From the NCBI GenBank assembly GCA_963662155.1, contig OY759266.1, forward strand, positions 7,938,026-8,002,025: a stretch of 64,000 nt of DNA, written 5' to 3'. The stretch's first letter is position 1; each line of letters opens with the position of its first letter. The notes beneath the pieces were generated by a model. It was not told where the DNA came from. It did no database searches and saw nothing but the letters and a program-made list of their open reading frames with translations. The translations under genes and the position numbers were made by a program. Of the stretch, positions 20,400 through 53,600 are shown one piece after another. Source of the DNA: Lamellibrachia columna (lineage: Eukaryota > Annelida > Polychaeta > Sabellida > Siboglinidae).

Positions 20400-21300
20400 C
20401 TCGCAGTGTCAATCCATAGCCGGTGTTTCGGTACTCAACCAGCCGTTTGTCATGAAGACCGTTGTTAGGTACCGACCAATGAAGCGGGCATTGTGCAGTC
20501 TTTTAATGCTGGTGAATGCACTCCAGCCGTGAGCCCCGAGCGGCCGTGCGTTGGGCGTTCATGGATACCAAATTCTGTTTGACGACGGCCATTAAACAAG
20601 AACCGATAATCAGAGGAAGTTGACCCGGGCGGGGACGTCCATAGGATCAGTAATACCTTCTAAGAGGTCAAGCTCCATCTACTATGTCCAGTCCGCACGG
20701 GAACGAATTAATTTCGCGGTGTGTTATTCAAGCAATAAAATACAACACGGCCATTTATTCATGTAGACACATACGTATGCACATGATACATTAGGTTACC
20801 TACTTCGGGTTGCTACGACAGTGGGTTTATATCCGGCAGATCCCACTACTTTCATACAAAACAACTGGTCACACATCATCATTCACTGTGGTGGACATCA
20901 TCAGACAAACATCAAGCTTGCTACAATAGAGACGAAGTCCAGTGAGTCACTGGTCAGTGGCCAAAGTGGCCAACACTCACCTGCCGAAGGCGGCTTACGT
21001 CGCCCGGGGGGTGAACGAGACGGACGAGAGGAGGGCCCTACGGTGTGCGCGCGGATCGCCAGCAGAGTATCAAGTGCTGCAGCCACGCCGCTGTTGACAC
21101 TACCCTTGGTTACGTGGATACGCCGGCGGCTCCAAGCAACCGCGACGTCTGCGCAGCGGTCGCCCCAGTGCGCAGGCGCGCGCGCACGCCCTCTGGCATT
21201 CACTACTATACAATTAAACGGCGCCTTATTACTGCTCGACACGCATCGCTGACTCCGCGGTGATCGCTCGTTACGCTATTCTGTAGCCGTTCTGATTTGT
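20400..21300 (-). promoter_or_regulatory. CpG-rich block with minus-strand splice donor
   Basis: CpG density rises sharply, notably at 20990-21270. On the minus strand a good donor CGGCAG|gtgagtg lies at 20980-20981, so the sequence to its right could be a first exon of a minus-strand transcript. The nearest minus gene is tektin-3, whose start codon is about 3.1 kb away behind good acceptors, making this a candidate tektin-3 promoter and non-coding first exon. An open frame of about 113 codons overlaps (20901-21242, minus) but its composition looks like CpG-rich non-coding DNA. Confidence 0.4.
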
Positions 21301-22180
21301 CGCCTGTGTGCGACGGCGTCTTCCACGCGTGAGAGTAAGGGACCTCCAGAATAAGTACACCCGCCATTGGCCAACAAGACTGCTTGACGACGCTTGAAGT
21401 ATTTACCAGCAGTAATATATTTCAGAAGTGGGACAATAGAAGAAGGAAGAGCGAATCGCGAGAAGGGTTTGGAATTAAGAAACATCTGAACATGAAGTTA
21501 CCTGGGAACAGACAAGAAATTAAATTAAAATGGACAGACTATGTTATGTAACATAGATGTAGAAAAAGCGCACGTAGAATGCAGCTATGCACAATTATAT
21601 GGAAACAAGTCGATAGGATAGAGAATATAGAGAATGAGCACTGTTGTATGTGACGAGGGTAATTTGTTAGCCGTAGTTACCCACAAACAAACCATGAATC
21701 GTTATTACAGAAACAAAAATGACACGACGAAACACCCCTCGAATTCTTTTTAATAGTGATTAATGTTTCTTCTGCCACGGACATTATGTGTGTTACATCG
21801 ACGGAGTGGCGTGCAGCCAGTGTGGGCGTCAAAGTGGAACGGACACAGGCGTCAATACCAGCATGAACCTGCCTCATTAAGACCGAGTCATTCGAAACCG
21901 AACCGCCCAGTTCGCTGATACATTATTCATTATACACCCGACATCCACCCTCCAGATCTGACACAAACATCTCATTGCACAAGTGCGTGCGGAAAACAGC
22001 GTCACGTGAACGGTCCAGTTCTAGAAGGCGGTCTTGTGGGAAGTCAACAAGAACTGTGGACCCGTGGAGCTAGCTGGCAAGGATCTAGTCACTTTGGCGA
22101 CGTTGCCAGCTGAGTCGCATACTTTTGAACCACTTTCGGTTGTTGAAGTGTGCTATGAGACTCACCTAGCAACGAACGCC
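21300..22180. other. Intergenic, nothing recognised
   Basis: No protein family, RNA gene or repeat recognised. A donor-like sequence exists on the minus strand near 22163 (gtgagtctca) without clear exon context. Confidence 0.4.
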
Positions 22181-22184
22181 AGCT

Positions 22185-22385
22185 ACACACACACACACGC
22201 ACACGCACACACGCACACACGCACACACGCACACACGCACACACGCACACACGCACACACGCACACACGCACACACGCACACACGCACACACGCACACAC
22301 GCACACACGCACACACGCACACACGCACACACGCACACACGCACACACGCACACACGCACGCACGCACGCAAACACGCAAACACG

Positions 22386-22455
<70 letters not shown>
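22185..22455. repeat. ACACACGC and AC microsatellite
   Basis: An octanucleotide array (ACACACGC, about 20 copies) followed by a pure AC run from about 22388. Confidence 0.97.
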
Positions 22456-22456
<1 letters not shown>

Positions 22457-22545
22457 CGTGTCACCTCACACAAACATGATCCTGCACAACTGTTAACGCA
22501 CTCATGTGGACGTAATGTGACAATTTCGTTTACAACATAGTGAGG

Positions 22546-22803
22546 AAGTTCAAAAGGGATGCAGTAGGAGCCTGCCAAAAGGGATGCAGTAGGAGCCTGC
22601 CAAAATGGATGCAGTAGGAGCCTGCCAAAAGGGATGCAGTAGGAGCCTGCCAAAAGGGATGCAGTAGGAGCCTGCCAAAAGGGATGCAGTAGGAGCCTGC
22701 CAAAAGGGATGCAGTAGGAGCCTGCCAAAAGGGATGCAGTAGGAGCCTGCCAAAAGGGATGCAGTAGGAGCCTGCCAAAAGGGATGCAGCAGGAGCCTGC
22801 CAC
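22546..22803. repeat. 25-bp minisatellite (about 10 copies)
   Basis: Ten near-identical copies of GGGATGCAGTAGGAGCCTGC plus CAAAA. One copy has AATGG for AAGGG and the last has CAGCAGG. Minus-strand frames through it give a Cys/Leu-rich repeat that is not a gene. Confidence 0.95.
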
Positions 22804-22809
22804 CACATC

Positions 22810-25800
22810 TTCAAAAGTGTATGCTCAATGATTTATATCAACGTCAAAGTACACCTGAAGTTATTATCGAAGTTAGCTACAGTTTATCTACGAATACTTG
22901 TCTTGTGTTTAATATATGTAAGCCCACGTACAGGTGATCTACAAGAAATGTGGCATAAAGCGTATTCAAATCATTATCACAATTCGTAGTATTATTTCTC
23001 CATGCACATTTAAGTACAATACATCCATACGGTTTGTTTTACAGGCGCTGTTGTTTTCACTTCGCGTTTAACCTCTTCGGTGTTGGAAGGCTTTGGGAGG
23101 TATACTTTACATTTTACACAATACAAGTGGAACGCCAGTCCTCTTACTAGTACTAATCTGTACACACGTGGGAACTTTTATTCAGGCATATAAAACCGCT
23201 TACGCTACGTGGTAGGCGTATAATCGTATTAGACACTAACAGTGCCGTTGCCCCTACAACACACGCAACAGTTTTCACCGGAATTCATAAACATCTCCGC
23301 ACATAATCCAGACGATCCAGAGGAGTGTAACACATTACTGTATTATCTGGCGACCCATCATTGCTGTCCCGGGAGGGTTTCGAACAATGATTTAAATTTT
23401 ATTTTGAATAGTATTAAAAAAACATACAACATCAACTATTGACAACTTCTGCTCAGCGCAGCAATGTGTGGGCAACAGTTGCCTCTCACTAGTTAAAGCG
23501 ACCTTACATTCAAACTACATACAGACGAGGAGTTAATTTGTATTTAATCCTACACTGTCGGCTGTAGCCTGCCTCCCACAGTGTCATTCATGAACTGGTG
23601 CTATTGTGGGTGGAGTATATAGGTCCTACTGCTTCCAGCAAAGCCACATTCACGTAGCATTCATAAACAACTTGGCTTCCATTGATATGGCGCGTCTACG
23701 TCGTTTAACTGCCGTCAGCTCGCAGGGAATATCCACGGGGAAGGAGACCCCATGGAAGAATTCCCTGACAACCCCGCTGTATCGGGAAGAGGTCTTGGTA
23801 GAACCCCCCCCAAAAAAAATCCCTAGCGACCATGCTGCCCAAAGAAGATATCCCAAGAACCCCACTATCTTTAGGAAGATACCCATGAAATCCCGTGGGG
23901 CTGGTTGTCATAGTATGAAAATAAAGCAAATGTAACTTTTTCGAGAACACGTCTATGTTAATATTAGATGGTACAAATATACATAAATATAATAGACCTA
24001 CAAATATATGGTATGGCAACGCAGCAGCCATCATTGTAAACATGAAAATTGTGACAGGAAGCACATGGTCCGTGATAAGGTTATACAAACGACACACTGT
24101 AAAAGTTACAAAATCTAATAGTTTTAATAAATATAAAAATACGTACCAACTATGTCATTTCTAACATCTATAACACATTTGTTACGATAAAAAATACCAG
24201 ACTGTGGACCTTTAAACAGTACGGTCGATGCGAGTGAGCGAGCTAGCTCACACACGCCTGGCACAAGACGGCGGCCATTTCACGCATGAAAAACTCCACC
24301 ACTACTCGCATAACAAAGGTGGCTAGAAAACATTAGAACGGTTGGACTTACAACCGGCCTGCACCTGCCAAAGACGTTTGTTGTGTTCGGAAGACTAGCA
24401 TTTGTCGTTGGTAATGAAAAGTCAGCGATGTGTGACAGCCACGCTTCAATGAACCAGCAGGCAGCTGTCATTGTTAACATGTCGGCTTGGCTGTAGTTGC
24501 AAATATGCTAAGGAGTATCAACGACATTGATCATTCAATTAATAATCCATATGGGCAAACATGGAGGAAGAATCAGATCCATGCCAAAAACAAGCAATAC
24601 GTAGATGTTGCTCCATCAGTGAGGCATACTGGACACGGCAAAGGCGATCTCTGATAGGGAGACGTCTTCTTGTGCCCAGGCAAAAATCGATATGCCTCCA
24701 AAGATTTGGTATGCTTAACTGAACTCAACTATTGAGCACAGTGAACTATTAAATTCGTTGACATATGCGAGTAATATTTATCTTCGAATACAAATGCATG
24801 ATTTATTCTTTCCTTCCCAGTGTCTATATTGGCTGTTTCTACTTAATCACCTCTTTGTCAATTTTCACGAGTCTGTATAGTTTTCAGTGTTTTTGTAAAC
24901 GCCTGTACCCTGTCAGGGACGGTCTACGTGATGGTATGTCGTGTTAGAAAGGAATTATAATTAATAAGCAATCTACTCGCTATGAAAGACATAAATTAAG
25001 CAAAAATCCAGATCCGGCAGCGCAAGTTCCTCCTTGCCCCCCCCCGCCCCCCCCCCCCCCCGCCCCCACCCCAATCGGACTTTTACTGGGCACTGCGTTG
25101 CTAAATGCAAGAGGAAGAGAGGCACAAGTCATTCTTCCGAAGTAACGATCGACACAAACACGCAATTGATGGGAACGGAATTAATTCATCGTCTTTTTCT
25201 TCTTCACTGTAAAGAGCTCTTGCGAGCGTAGTTAGCCCTATCACACAATCATGTGAATGGCATTTAGCCCTATCGCACAATCATGTGAATGACATTTGAC
25301 ATCTTAAACAGGCCAATATAAATAACATATATTTGTCTTCTCCTGCTGTGCTGTGTAATGTCGAGTTGATGTGTTGTTTGTATTCTGCTGCATGGCGATG
25401 TTACTAGGTCTGACTCCACTTCCGCACGTCGTTCTACCTCGAGGGGTGCGGCCTTAAATATAGGCAGGCACGTCGTAAAGCTTGGGTACACGAAGCACAC
25501 ACCCGATTTAAAACCATGACGAGTAAGTCGGGGTATTGTCATAAGTCAGTGTTAAGTAGGACAAAGATAACACTACTTGATACAACAGCACACATGGTGA
25601 TAAACGGTGTTATACCACGACGTATTTGTTGGGGGATTTGGCCCATGCCCACACTTGGATTACACCCCCCCATATGTAACCTGTTACGCCGCTACAGGTT
25701 ACATAAGGTAAACTAATGGGTGACTAAGCTTACACCCCTCTGGCCTCCAACTTTGCGAGACCATGACCACCATAAACGACCAGTCACAATTAAAGGCACA

Positions 25801-25830
25801 GTCAGAATTTGTTATCGTAAAAGTATCAAC
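22810..25830. other. Gene-poor intergenic DNA
   Basis: No gene recognised. A G/C homopolymer-rich tract lies at 25038-25075. 25210-25290 has a direct repeat (TAGCCCTATC(A/G)CACAATCATGTGAATG twice). 25640-25760 shares motifs (AACCTGTTACGCCGCTACAGG-like, TGGGTGACTAAGC) with 54600-54710, and its CAGGTTACAT part with 26529, so a dispersed repeat family is present. Confidence 0.5.
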
Positions 25831-25837
25831 TATATGT

Positions 25838-25930
25838 ATTCTAACATATTCTAACATATTCTAACATATTCTAACATATTCTAACATATTCTAACATATT
25901 CTAACATATTCTAACATATTCTAACATATT
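25838..25930. repeat. 10-bp tandem repeat
   Basis: Nine copies of TAACATATTC. Confidence 0.95.
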
Positions 25931-26063
25931 GACCGCCGAAATGTGCTTCAACGAACCACGATGTTTAAATATAATTTGACCGTTATATGTTTATGAATAT
26001 CAACCTTGCCGTTCAGTAGGCACGGCTGTTGACATTTTCCAAAACCTGTGGACACAGTTGATC

Positions 26064-26153
26064 GGGATCAGACGTTCACGGGATCAGACGTTCACGGGAT
26101 CAGACGTTCACGGGATCAGACGTTCACGGGATCAGACGTTCACGGGATCACGT
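26064..26153. repeat. 16-bp tandem repeat
   Basis: Five to six perfect copies of GGGATCAGACGTTCAC. Confidence 0.95.
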
Positions 26154-26397
26154 GAGAATTAACATATATCATATTCGCCCCGAAACATTTAAATTAAACA
26201 CATAACAGTCAAAGTATATTTTTAATGTGGTTCGGTGAAGAACATTTCAAGATGTTAGAACGTGTAGCCTACTTTATACTACATACATAATATACTTTAT
26301 AACATACTTAGCATGACTTTACGATGAAAAAGACCAGACTCTGTACCTCTAATGCGAAATACAGGATCGTGTAGCTGACTATTCCAGAGAACATCAG

Positions 26398-26605
26398 CAG
26401 TGGCGTATCTAGAATTTCGCAAGGGGCTAGCAAATGGGGGCAAGGGTAGACAAGGGGGCAAGTGAGCGTCAAAGGGGGCCATCCTAGTTACCCATTGGTA
26501 TACCCTGCTACCCTGTAGCGGCGCAACAGGTTACATGCGGAAAACATCTAAGCATTTAGCCAAAGGGGGCATGTCCCATTGCCCCTCCCCCTAAATACGT
26601 CACCG
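26398..26605. mobile_element. hAT-like MITE (208 bp)
   Basis: Ends are imperfect inverted repeats: CAGTGGCGTATCTAG on the left and, reverse-complemented, CGGTGACGTATTTAG on the right (12 of 15 match). Flanking 8-mers AACATCAG (26390-26397) and AACACCAG (26606-26613) differ at one base and fit the 8-bp target duplication of hAT elements. The interior is G-rich (GGGGGCAAG motifs) and non-coding. Related end sequences occur near 28508 (GGCGTATCTAGCCGTTTCC) and 55920 (GCGTAGATAGCCGTTTCC). Confidence 0.65.
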
Positions 26606-26852
26606 AACACCAGTCTACCCTCTGTCTACGGAGAAACGAACAATCCCGTGTATTTATAAGTCGACCTTTTCATGAGACAAAACTGATGAATATACTCCGG
26701 TTTCGACCGGACATTCCTAATGTGCTAAGCACACATCGGCGTCTCGTTTAGCCAGGATATTATTTACCGAGCACCAGCCGAACGTTGTTGGACTAATGTG
26801 GTTAACTTTAGAACGTGCAGTTGACTCACGAATTATGTTGTTAAGCGTCGAT

Positions 26853-27150
26853 GTGAAAAACTACAAAGAAGTATTACCCTTAACACCATACAATATATTC
26901 ACGAAACACTACAAAGAAGTATCACCCTTAACACATTTCAATATATTCATGAAACACTACAAAGAATATCGCACTTAACACCATTCAGTATATTCACGAA
27001 ACATTACAAAGACATATCACCCTTAATTCATTTCAATATATTCACGAAACACTACAAAGAAGTATCACCCTTAACACATTTCAATATATTCACGAAACAC
27101 TACAAAGAAGTATCACCCTTAACACCATTCAGTATATTCACGAAATAATT
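26853..27150. repeat. 48-bp minisatellite (about 6 copies)
   Basis: Diverged tandem copies of a 48-base unit starting ACACTACAAAGAAGTATCAC and containing TTCAATATATTCACGAA. Confidence 0.9.
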
Positions 27151-27885
27151 GTTAGTTCAAATTCAAGATATTCACCTTATGTAACACTGAATCCAGACTA
27201 AAGAAATTATTTTTGGACTGTATTTCTGTATGCTTTACCATATGAAAATAAAATGACAATTTCCGTTATACACATCCTTGTAAGATATTATTAATGCACA
27301 TTACCATTCTTATAAAAAATGGACACAATTGTTATCGAACCTAAAATTACTATTATTTAGTTGTCTACATTTTAACTTCATTGGCGCATAATTATTTCCA
27401 TTCATATGTAGGCGTGCGACACCAGCACGCATGAATAGCAGTTCGAAAACAAAGTGGAGCCGGTGTATCGATATCAGCGTGTGACCTAGTGATTATCTCA
27501 TGTTATTGGCAGGTTAGTTTAGTCCGGGCGTCGCGCGAAGTCGACACACAATAATCAAAGTTCGTCAGTATTCAGAATTAATAACATTATTCATAGATTT
27601 GTATTGGCGTCTTTTGACTCTTTTGATATATGTGATTCTGCTCTACCACAGTACCCGTTATTAAATGTTGATATATTAAGTTGACATTTTATGTCAATCA
27701 TATTATGATGCGATTCTTACCCGTCTTGTTTGCAACCGAAGGTTGGAAACTACCACTTCTGGGATGGAAATTCTACAACTATTACACAATAACAGCAACG
27801 CTTTCAGAGACAATCGGACGGAGGCAAGCCCAATTTACTGTTCATAACAGCGGGTTACTTGACAACTAAAGCAAGCAGAGAAGAC

Positions 27886-27975
27886 AAGGGAGGTCATACT
27901 TAACCTATCCAGGTCATACTTAACCTATCCAGGTCATACTTAACCTATCCAGGTCATACTAAACCTATCTAGGCC
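27886..27975. repeat. 20-bp tandem repeat
   Basis: Four copies of AGGTCATACTTAACCTATCC, the last diverged. Confidence 0.93.
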
Positions 27976-27999
27976 TACTTGCGTCTGAATTGGAGATAA

Positions 28000-29080
28000 G
28001 TTACTAAACCTGAAAACGTTCTACAGCACAGACAGTCACACACCAACGGAGAAGTGTGGTGAACAACTCTCATAGGACCCGTTCTCGTCAGGAAGAAGAC
28101 GAAGAGAAAGAAGAACAACAAAGATGCTTAACGTAATTACGCGGGAAATATTTGATACTTCCATAACGACGCACAGCAATATTTCTCCAGCAAATGTCCA
28201 TGTGATTTTAACGTTAATCATTGCCTGTTGTGTCCACCGAACGCATTGTTCTGTCAACTGAAATTAACGTCTATATATTTGTCGGACTTACGTGTGCATG
28301 TATGCCCTATTATAAACAGTTCACAACCCGTGGCTTGGCTCTCTATTTTCTGAGTTGTTTTCAAGTTTTCGGCACGTCTTTTTGCCGCTGAACTGTTAGA
28401 TTCAAACGTTATTTACAATGTTTAAACATTAGTCAATACTCCGAGCGATTATATTAAAACTTACCTCGATTTTTATGTATCTATTAATTCTTTGTATAAG
28501 CAACTGTCGGCGGCGTATCTAGCCGTTTCCCATCTTGTTTAACGCTGATATCCTTTAGAGGTCGCTGGTGACGCAACCGAAATGCAACAGCGCCGTCGTT
28601 CGACGTAACCTCTGACGTAAAACGGAGACGTTTTCTAATTAGCATAGCGTTGGATCAGCTCGCGTACATTTGCACTTACATTTTATGTTCCGTTGGCGTA
28701 ATTCCTGTTCATTCGAACACTAACCACTACGCTACTGCGCCCCACTACACAGTTTAAGGTGGTTTTGTTTGTTTTGACTTTTTAATATTAAAATGCTTTT
28801 AACATATTTAACCGAATGATGTTGATGTATTCCAATATAAAAATTGTGAAAGCTTGGACCTCTTCGTCAAAGGACACGGATCAAGTGACAACAATAAACC
28901 AGCTCAAGTGTCGCCTCGGAAGAGAGTGGCGAGATCGTCCAGACGGTACAAATATATCAGACAGTTTACAAACCAGACAAACCGTGCTTAGACAAGAATA
29001 CCATAAATATCAACAGCGAAACCTATAAATGAAAACATTGATCTCAACACTCAAGAAGGTTGTGCAAATATTGACCCTGT
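28000..29080. other. Intergenic with tRNA-like SINE fragment
   Basis: Around 28714-28745, read on the minus strand, GTAGCGTAGTGGTTAGTGTT resembles a tRNA A box and D-arm and is followed by TTCGAATGAACAGG, possibly a shortened SINE head. The block 28505-28530 shares a motif with the hAT-like MITE ends. No gene seen. Confidence 0.4.
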
Positions 29081-29084
29081 TTAA

Positions 29085-32250
<3,166 letters not shown>

Positions 32251-32271
32251 GAAAAAAACTGCTAAAACAAC

Positions 32272-32319
32272 GTCGCCACCTAGTAAAAACTAGAAGCGGC
32301 TTGAAGCGATAGTGGCGAC
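32272..32319. promoter_or_regulatory. Inverted repeat just upstream of NUBP1
   Basis: GTCGCCAC at 32272-32279 is the exact reverse complement of GTGGCGAC at 32312-32319, each followed by or adjoining a CCTAG motif. It sits 37-84 bases before the NUBP1 start codon, in the likely core promoter or 5' UTR. No TATA box is obvious. Confidence 0.35.
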
Positions 32320-32355
32320 ACCTAGCGAATAGAGATTTCCGTTGAGGAGTGAAAC

Positions 32356-49980
<17,625 letters not shown>

Positions 49981-50633
49981 CCAGAACTTGCCATGGAACA
50001 GTCATCTCAGTCATTTAATCTTTTGAACAATGTGTATTTAATAAACAACAATGTTGCTCAAGTTAGTTTTATACCTATTTTCAAAGGTAATATTTGTGCA
50101 ATCTCAACAATGTCCAAATTGTTCATGTAGAAAGGTATTCTGGAATACTGGACCAGCGCATGGGTTTGACATACAGATTTGCGTGTATGTCAGTGCTATT
50201 TCATTTGTATATCATGGGTTTCATTAGCATATCGCTTTTGTAAAAACTTACAAACTTTACAGTGAACTTTACAGTCAAATAAATGTTTACTTGAATGTTT
50301 ATTATTAACTGAACAAATATGCATGCAAGAACACAAGGGTTGCCAGTGTTATCAGATTCCATGTCTATATGCTGTACAGATGGTTAACAAATTCACACCA
50401 TTTCTCTTATGGCAGTGAAATACACCACAGCAGTTTTGTGTATTTTAAGCAATTAAATAACGGCGTATAAAACAATAAATATAATTAAACGATTGCATTA
50501 AAAAGTTACATTATTAACGCCCTTCATTTCACTGCGGGATGCAGAATTGTGGTCTCGCGTCTTGTTTTGGAACCACGTGATCAATGACTAGGAAATTTCC
50601 CACACGGTGTTTCATAAACCCTTTGATTTGTGC

Positions 50634-53600
50634 CTAGTAATACAGCTGGAGGTTGGCGCGGTTGTGAGCAGCGACAATGGCCTGCGTGGCCTCCTGCACG
50701 GCGTGTCGGTAGAAGATCTCGAACGGACGATAGTTGAACGGGAACACGTAGAACTCTCGCAAACTCTCGATGGCGCACGCGAGCTCCACGAGCGTCTCGT
50801 ACCCGCTCGTTGAGATCATGTCCTCGTCTTCGTACAGTACGATAACTTTGAGGTCTGGGGACTGTAGCGCCGTCATGATTGCCGTCTTCTCGTGAAGCAT
50901 CAGTTGCGTCTCCTTTAGGTGCAGCTGTCGCAGAACGTCTGCCTTCGACACAAGCGCGCACAGCTCATGTCCTAGACCGCGCAGGTTGTTATGCTGGATT
51001 GCTAGTTCTGTGATAGTCGCCAGGTGGCGTGATGATTCACTCAGGTACGTGATGTCATCGGCGTCTAGGCTGGTGTTGTATAGACTGAGTTTAGCCAGAG
51101 GCAGTTTCAGTGCACCAAGCCAGTCTTTCAGATGACCGGTCAGAACGATATGGCTGAGATACACCTCCTGTAGCCACTCCCAGCCAGCCAGAACGGCGAC
51201 CGTACGCGACAGAATATCTGCCGGAGCGGGATCGTTCTTGCCTAAACTATTCATTTTTGGACCGGATGTGGCGAGAGAAAACGCCTCCAGGTGGCGCAGT
51301 TGTCTGAGATCGTCGTACAGGTCCCAAAAGAGTAGTCCAACACTTTTTCGCTTCCCGAAGATAGCAAGATTTCGGAGGGCCTGAAATTTATAAATTTAGA
51401 TTGAAATCATGCAGCTAAAGCGTATGGTTGGATGATGTTACACTTTCTGAAATAACCATGAAAACGGCCACCTTCAATACGCAAACTTCTAGGAAATCTG
51501 CAACGCTCAAACACCTGTTATATGGAGAAATATCAACGTAAACTTATAAAACACGCATAATACATGACATATTAAAGCTGAATTATTGGAGTTGTCGCAC
51601 CGTAACCGCTTTTGTGACATAACTGCGATGTTTCTTTTTTTAAATTTCTCAAATTGTCCTAACTATAAACATATGAATGTTGTTGCTACCATTTACTGTA
51701 GAAAATGTTATCGCTCTTTGATTATTTCTGAGAGAAACATACCTGTTCATCAACATTGCTGAGTATCCACTTGAAGCTGTGCATCTCCCGTTGGTGGTAG
51801 TTGTTCACGTCCAGTTTACATATCTTTATGTGAAACGGACCCAAGTCCTGCACTGCCAAGCCAAGTATGACATCATCCATGCTGAGCAGTTCGGCTATGT
51901 CCACTCTGCAGTCCGTGTACACGTCTATTGGACCTGGATTTAGCGACAAACTTTAGTCAGCGTATCGCTGTTGAAAAATCAAACAATGAAAGTCCATTTC
52001 GTGTGTTAGAAGTTAGTCTAATAGACTCATATCCAACCAACCACACGGTGCAGATAAAAATGGACGTCCGTTGTTTTGACTCTTGAACAGCGAATTCTGC
52101 ATGCTCGAGCAAACCTGCATGGACGGTTTAATAAATTGCTATACATATGACTAGAGCGAATTCTACTTGGACGAATATTAAAAATCTTTAAAAAATTTAT
52201 TTGCAAAATCTGTACACCAGAAATGTCAAACAAACATTTCTTGGAATGGGCCTCCGAGTTGTTATCTACTGAGAAGGACATACGACTTCACACGATCGGA
52301 TAAATTGTTCGGTGTCATTCTTTCAGATCAGATTTCATAGGGTAAAAATAAGCATTATTGTGGATATCGTCAAGGAAGTCGTCACTGTCGATTTAACATA
52401 TTTTGAAACTAAGATATTTGTTTGTCTCCGTTATGTGATTTCATATACATTTCATAAACAATTTTACCTTCCGTCTTCAAGTTACATTTGATGGGGCTTT
52501 TATAAAGCTGGTCCAGTTTCCACGACAAAATGGAGTCAAACGTGCCGTCAACATCATTCACGTATTTTTCTGTAATTAATAATATAAACGCGTTAGCATC
52601 ATTCATATGGCATATACCGGCTCATGCACTATTCAAGCTTGAACATGTGGTTCGTTAAGTATATTGTAAGTAGCATAATTTATAAATATCATTGCACCAA
52701 TGCTGATCTGCATTTGGAACAACAGCGCCTCGACTTTGGAATTCATTGCCCGCAGACATTCGTAATTCCAAGACGTTAACAATTTTTAGGAAGTCTTTAA
52801 AGACTCACCTTTTTATTGGTCACTTCAAATATATGTAAATGAAGATAATATTATGTGATGGACACTATGGATGGACTATTTGTGATATACATTAATTTTG
52901 CATTAGGATTCTCACCAGATTTTAAGGTTTTCTAAATTATTTAATTTAATTATTTCTAAAGTAATTTTATTTATTTATTCGGCGTTTACACGTGTGTGTT
53001 TATAGTTAAATAGTATTTTATACCATGTACAGCGCATTGATCCATATAGTGGGAATTAGCGCTTTTAAAAATGCTGTATTATTATGATCTCGTTAACGTC
53101 GTTTACGTTTATCAGTCGGCTGAAATGTATCAGTCGGCTGACATTGTAATCGTATTGGAATAGGTTTTGCTCCTAATGACTGTCCAGCAACAGTGTTCTC
53201 ATACTAGTACCGCGTGTATGTACAATTTAAATGATAAACTACAACGGTAACTGCCAGTATCAAAGAATATTGATCGCAGCTTGAATTCATGAAAAGAAAG
53301 ACGCGTTAATACAAGAAATTGCATCTAGCAACCGCTGGGAAATGGTACGTGCCGAAATAATACAAAGAAGAACAACTAAGGTGATTCCAGAAATGAGATA
53401 ACTCGGTTATGAAAAACGCCTAGATGAATGTGGTTTCACAACACTAGAGACGGGGAGGTTAAGTGGGACGAAACAACGTTCTTTTTAACATCATTGACAG
53501 AAAGACCAAAGTAGCGTTAGTAAAAGAACAATGTAGGTTGGACAATCTCGAGAACAATAAAGAATGGAACACATTATTTATTGATTGTGTAAATGCTAAT

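Noticed and set aside
20821..21263. Plus- and minus-strand frames of 72-143 codons
   Set aside because: Composition is that of CpG-rich non-coding DNA and overlapping frames on both strands are equally open; treated as possible promoter/first exon instead.
22183..22814. Cys/Leu-rich repetitive minus-strand frames
   Set aside because: They come from the 25-bp minisatellite and the AC/ACGC microsatellite.
23606..24097. Overlapping frames of 109 and 130 codons
   Set aside because: No recognisable domains, both strands open, no splice or homology support.
24561..24722. Small plus-strand frame beginning MEEESDPCQKQ
   Set aside because: About 53 codons with no family resemblance and no neighbouring exon; could be chance.
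50581..50961. Minus-strand 126-codon frame over the LRRC14-like last exon
   Set aside because: Out-of-frame shadow; the true frame continues through the stop at 50634 with LRR features.
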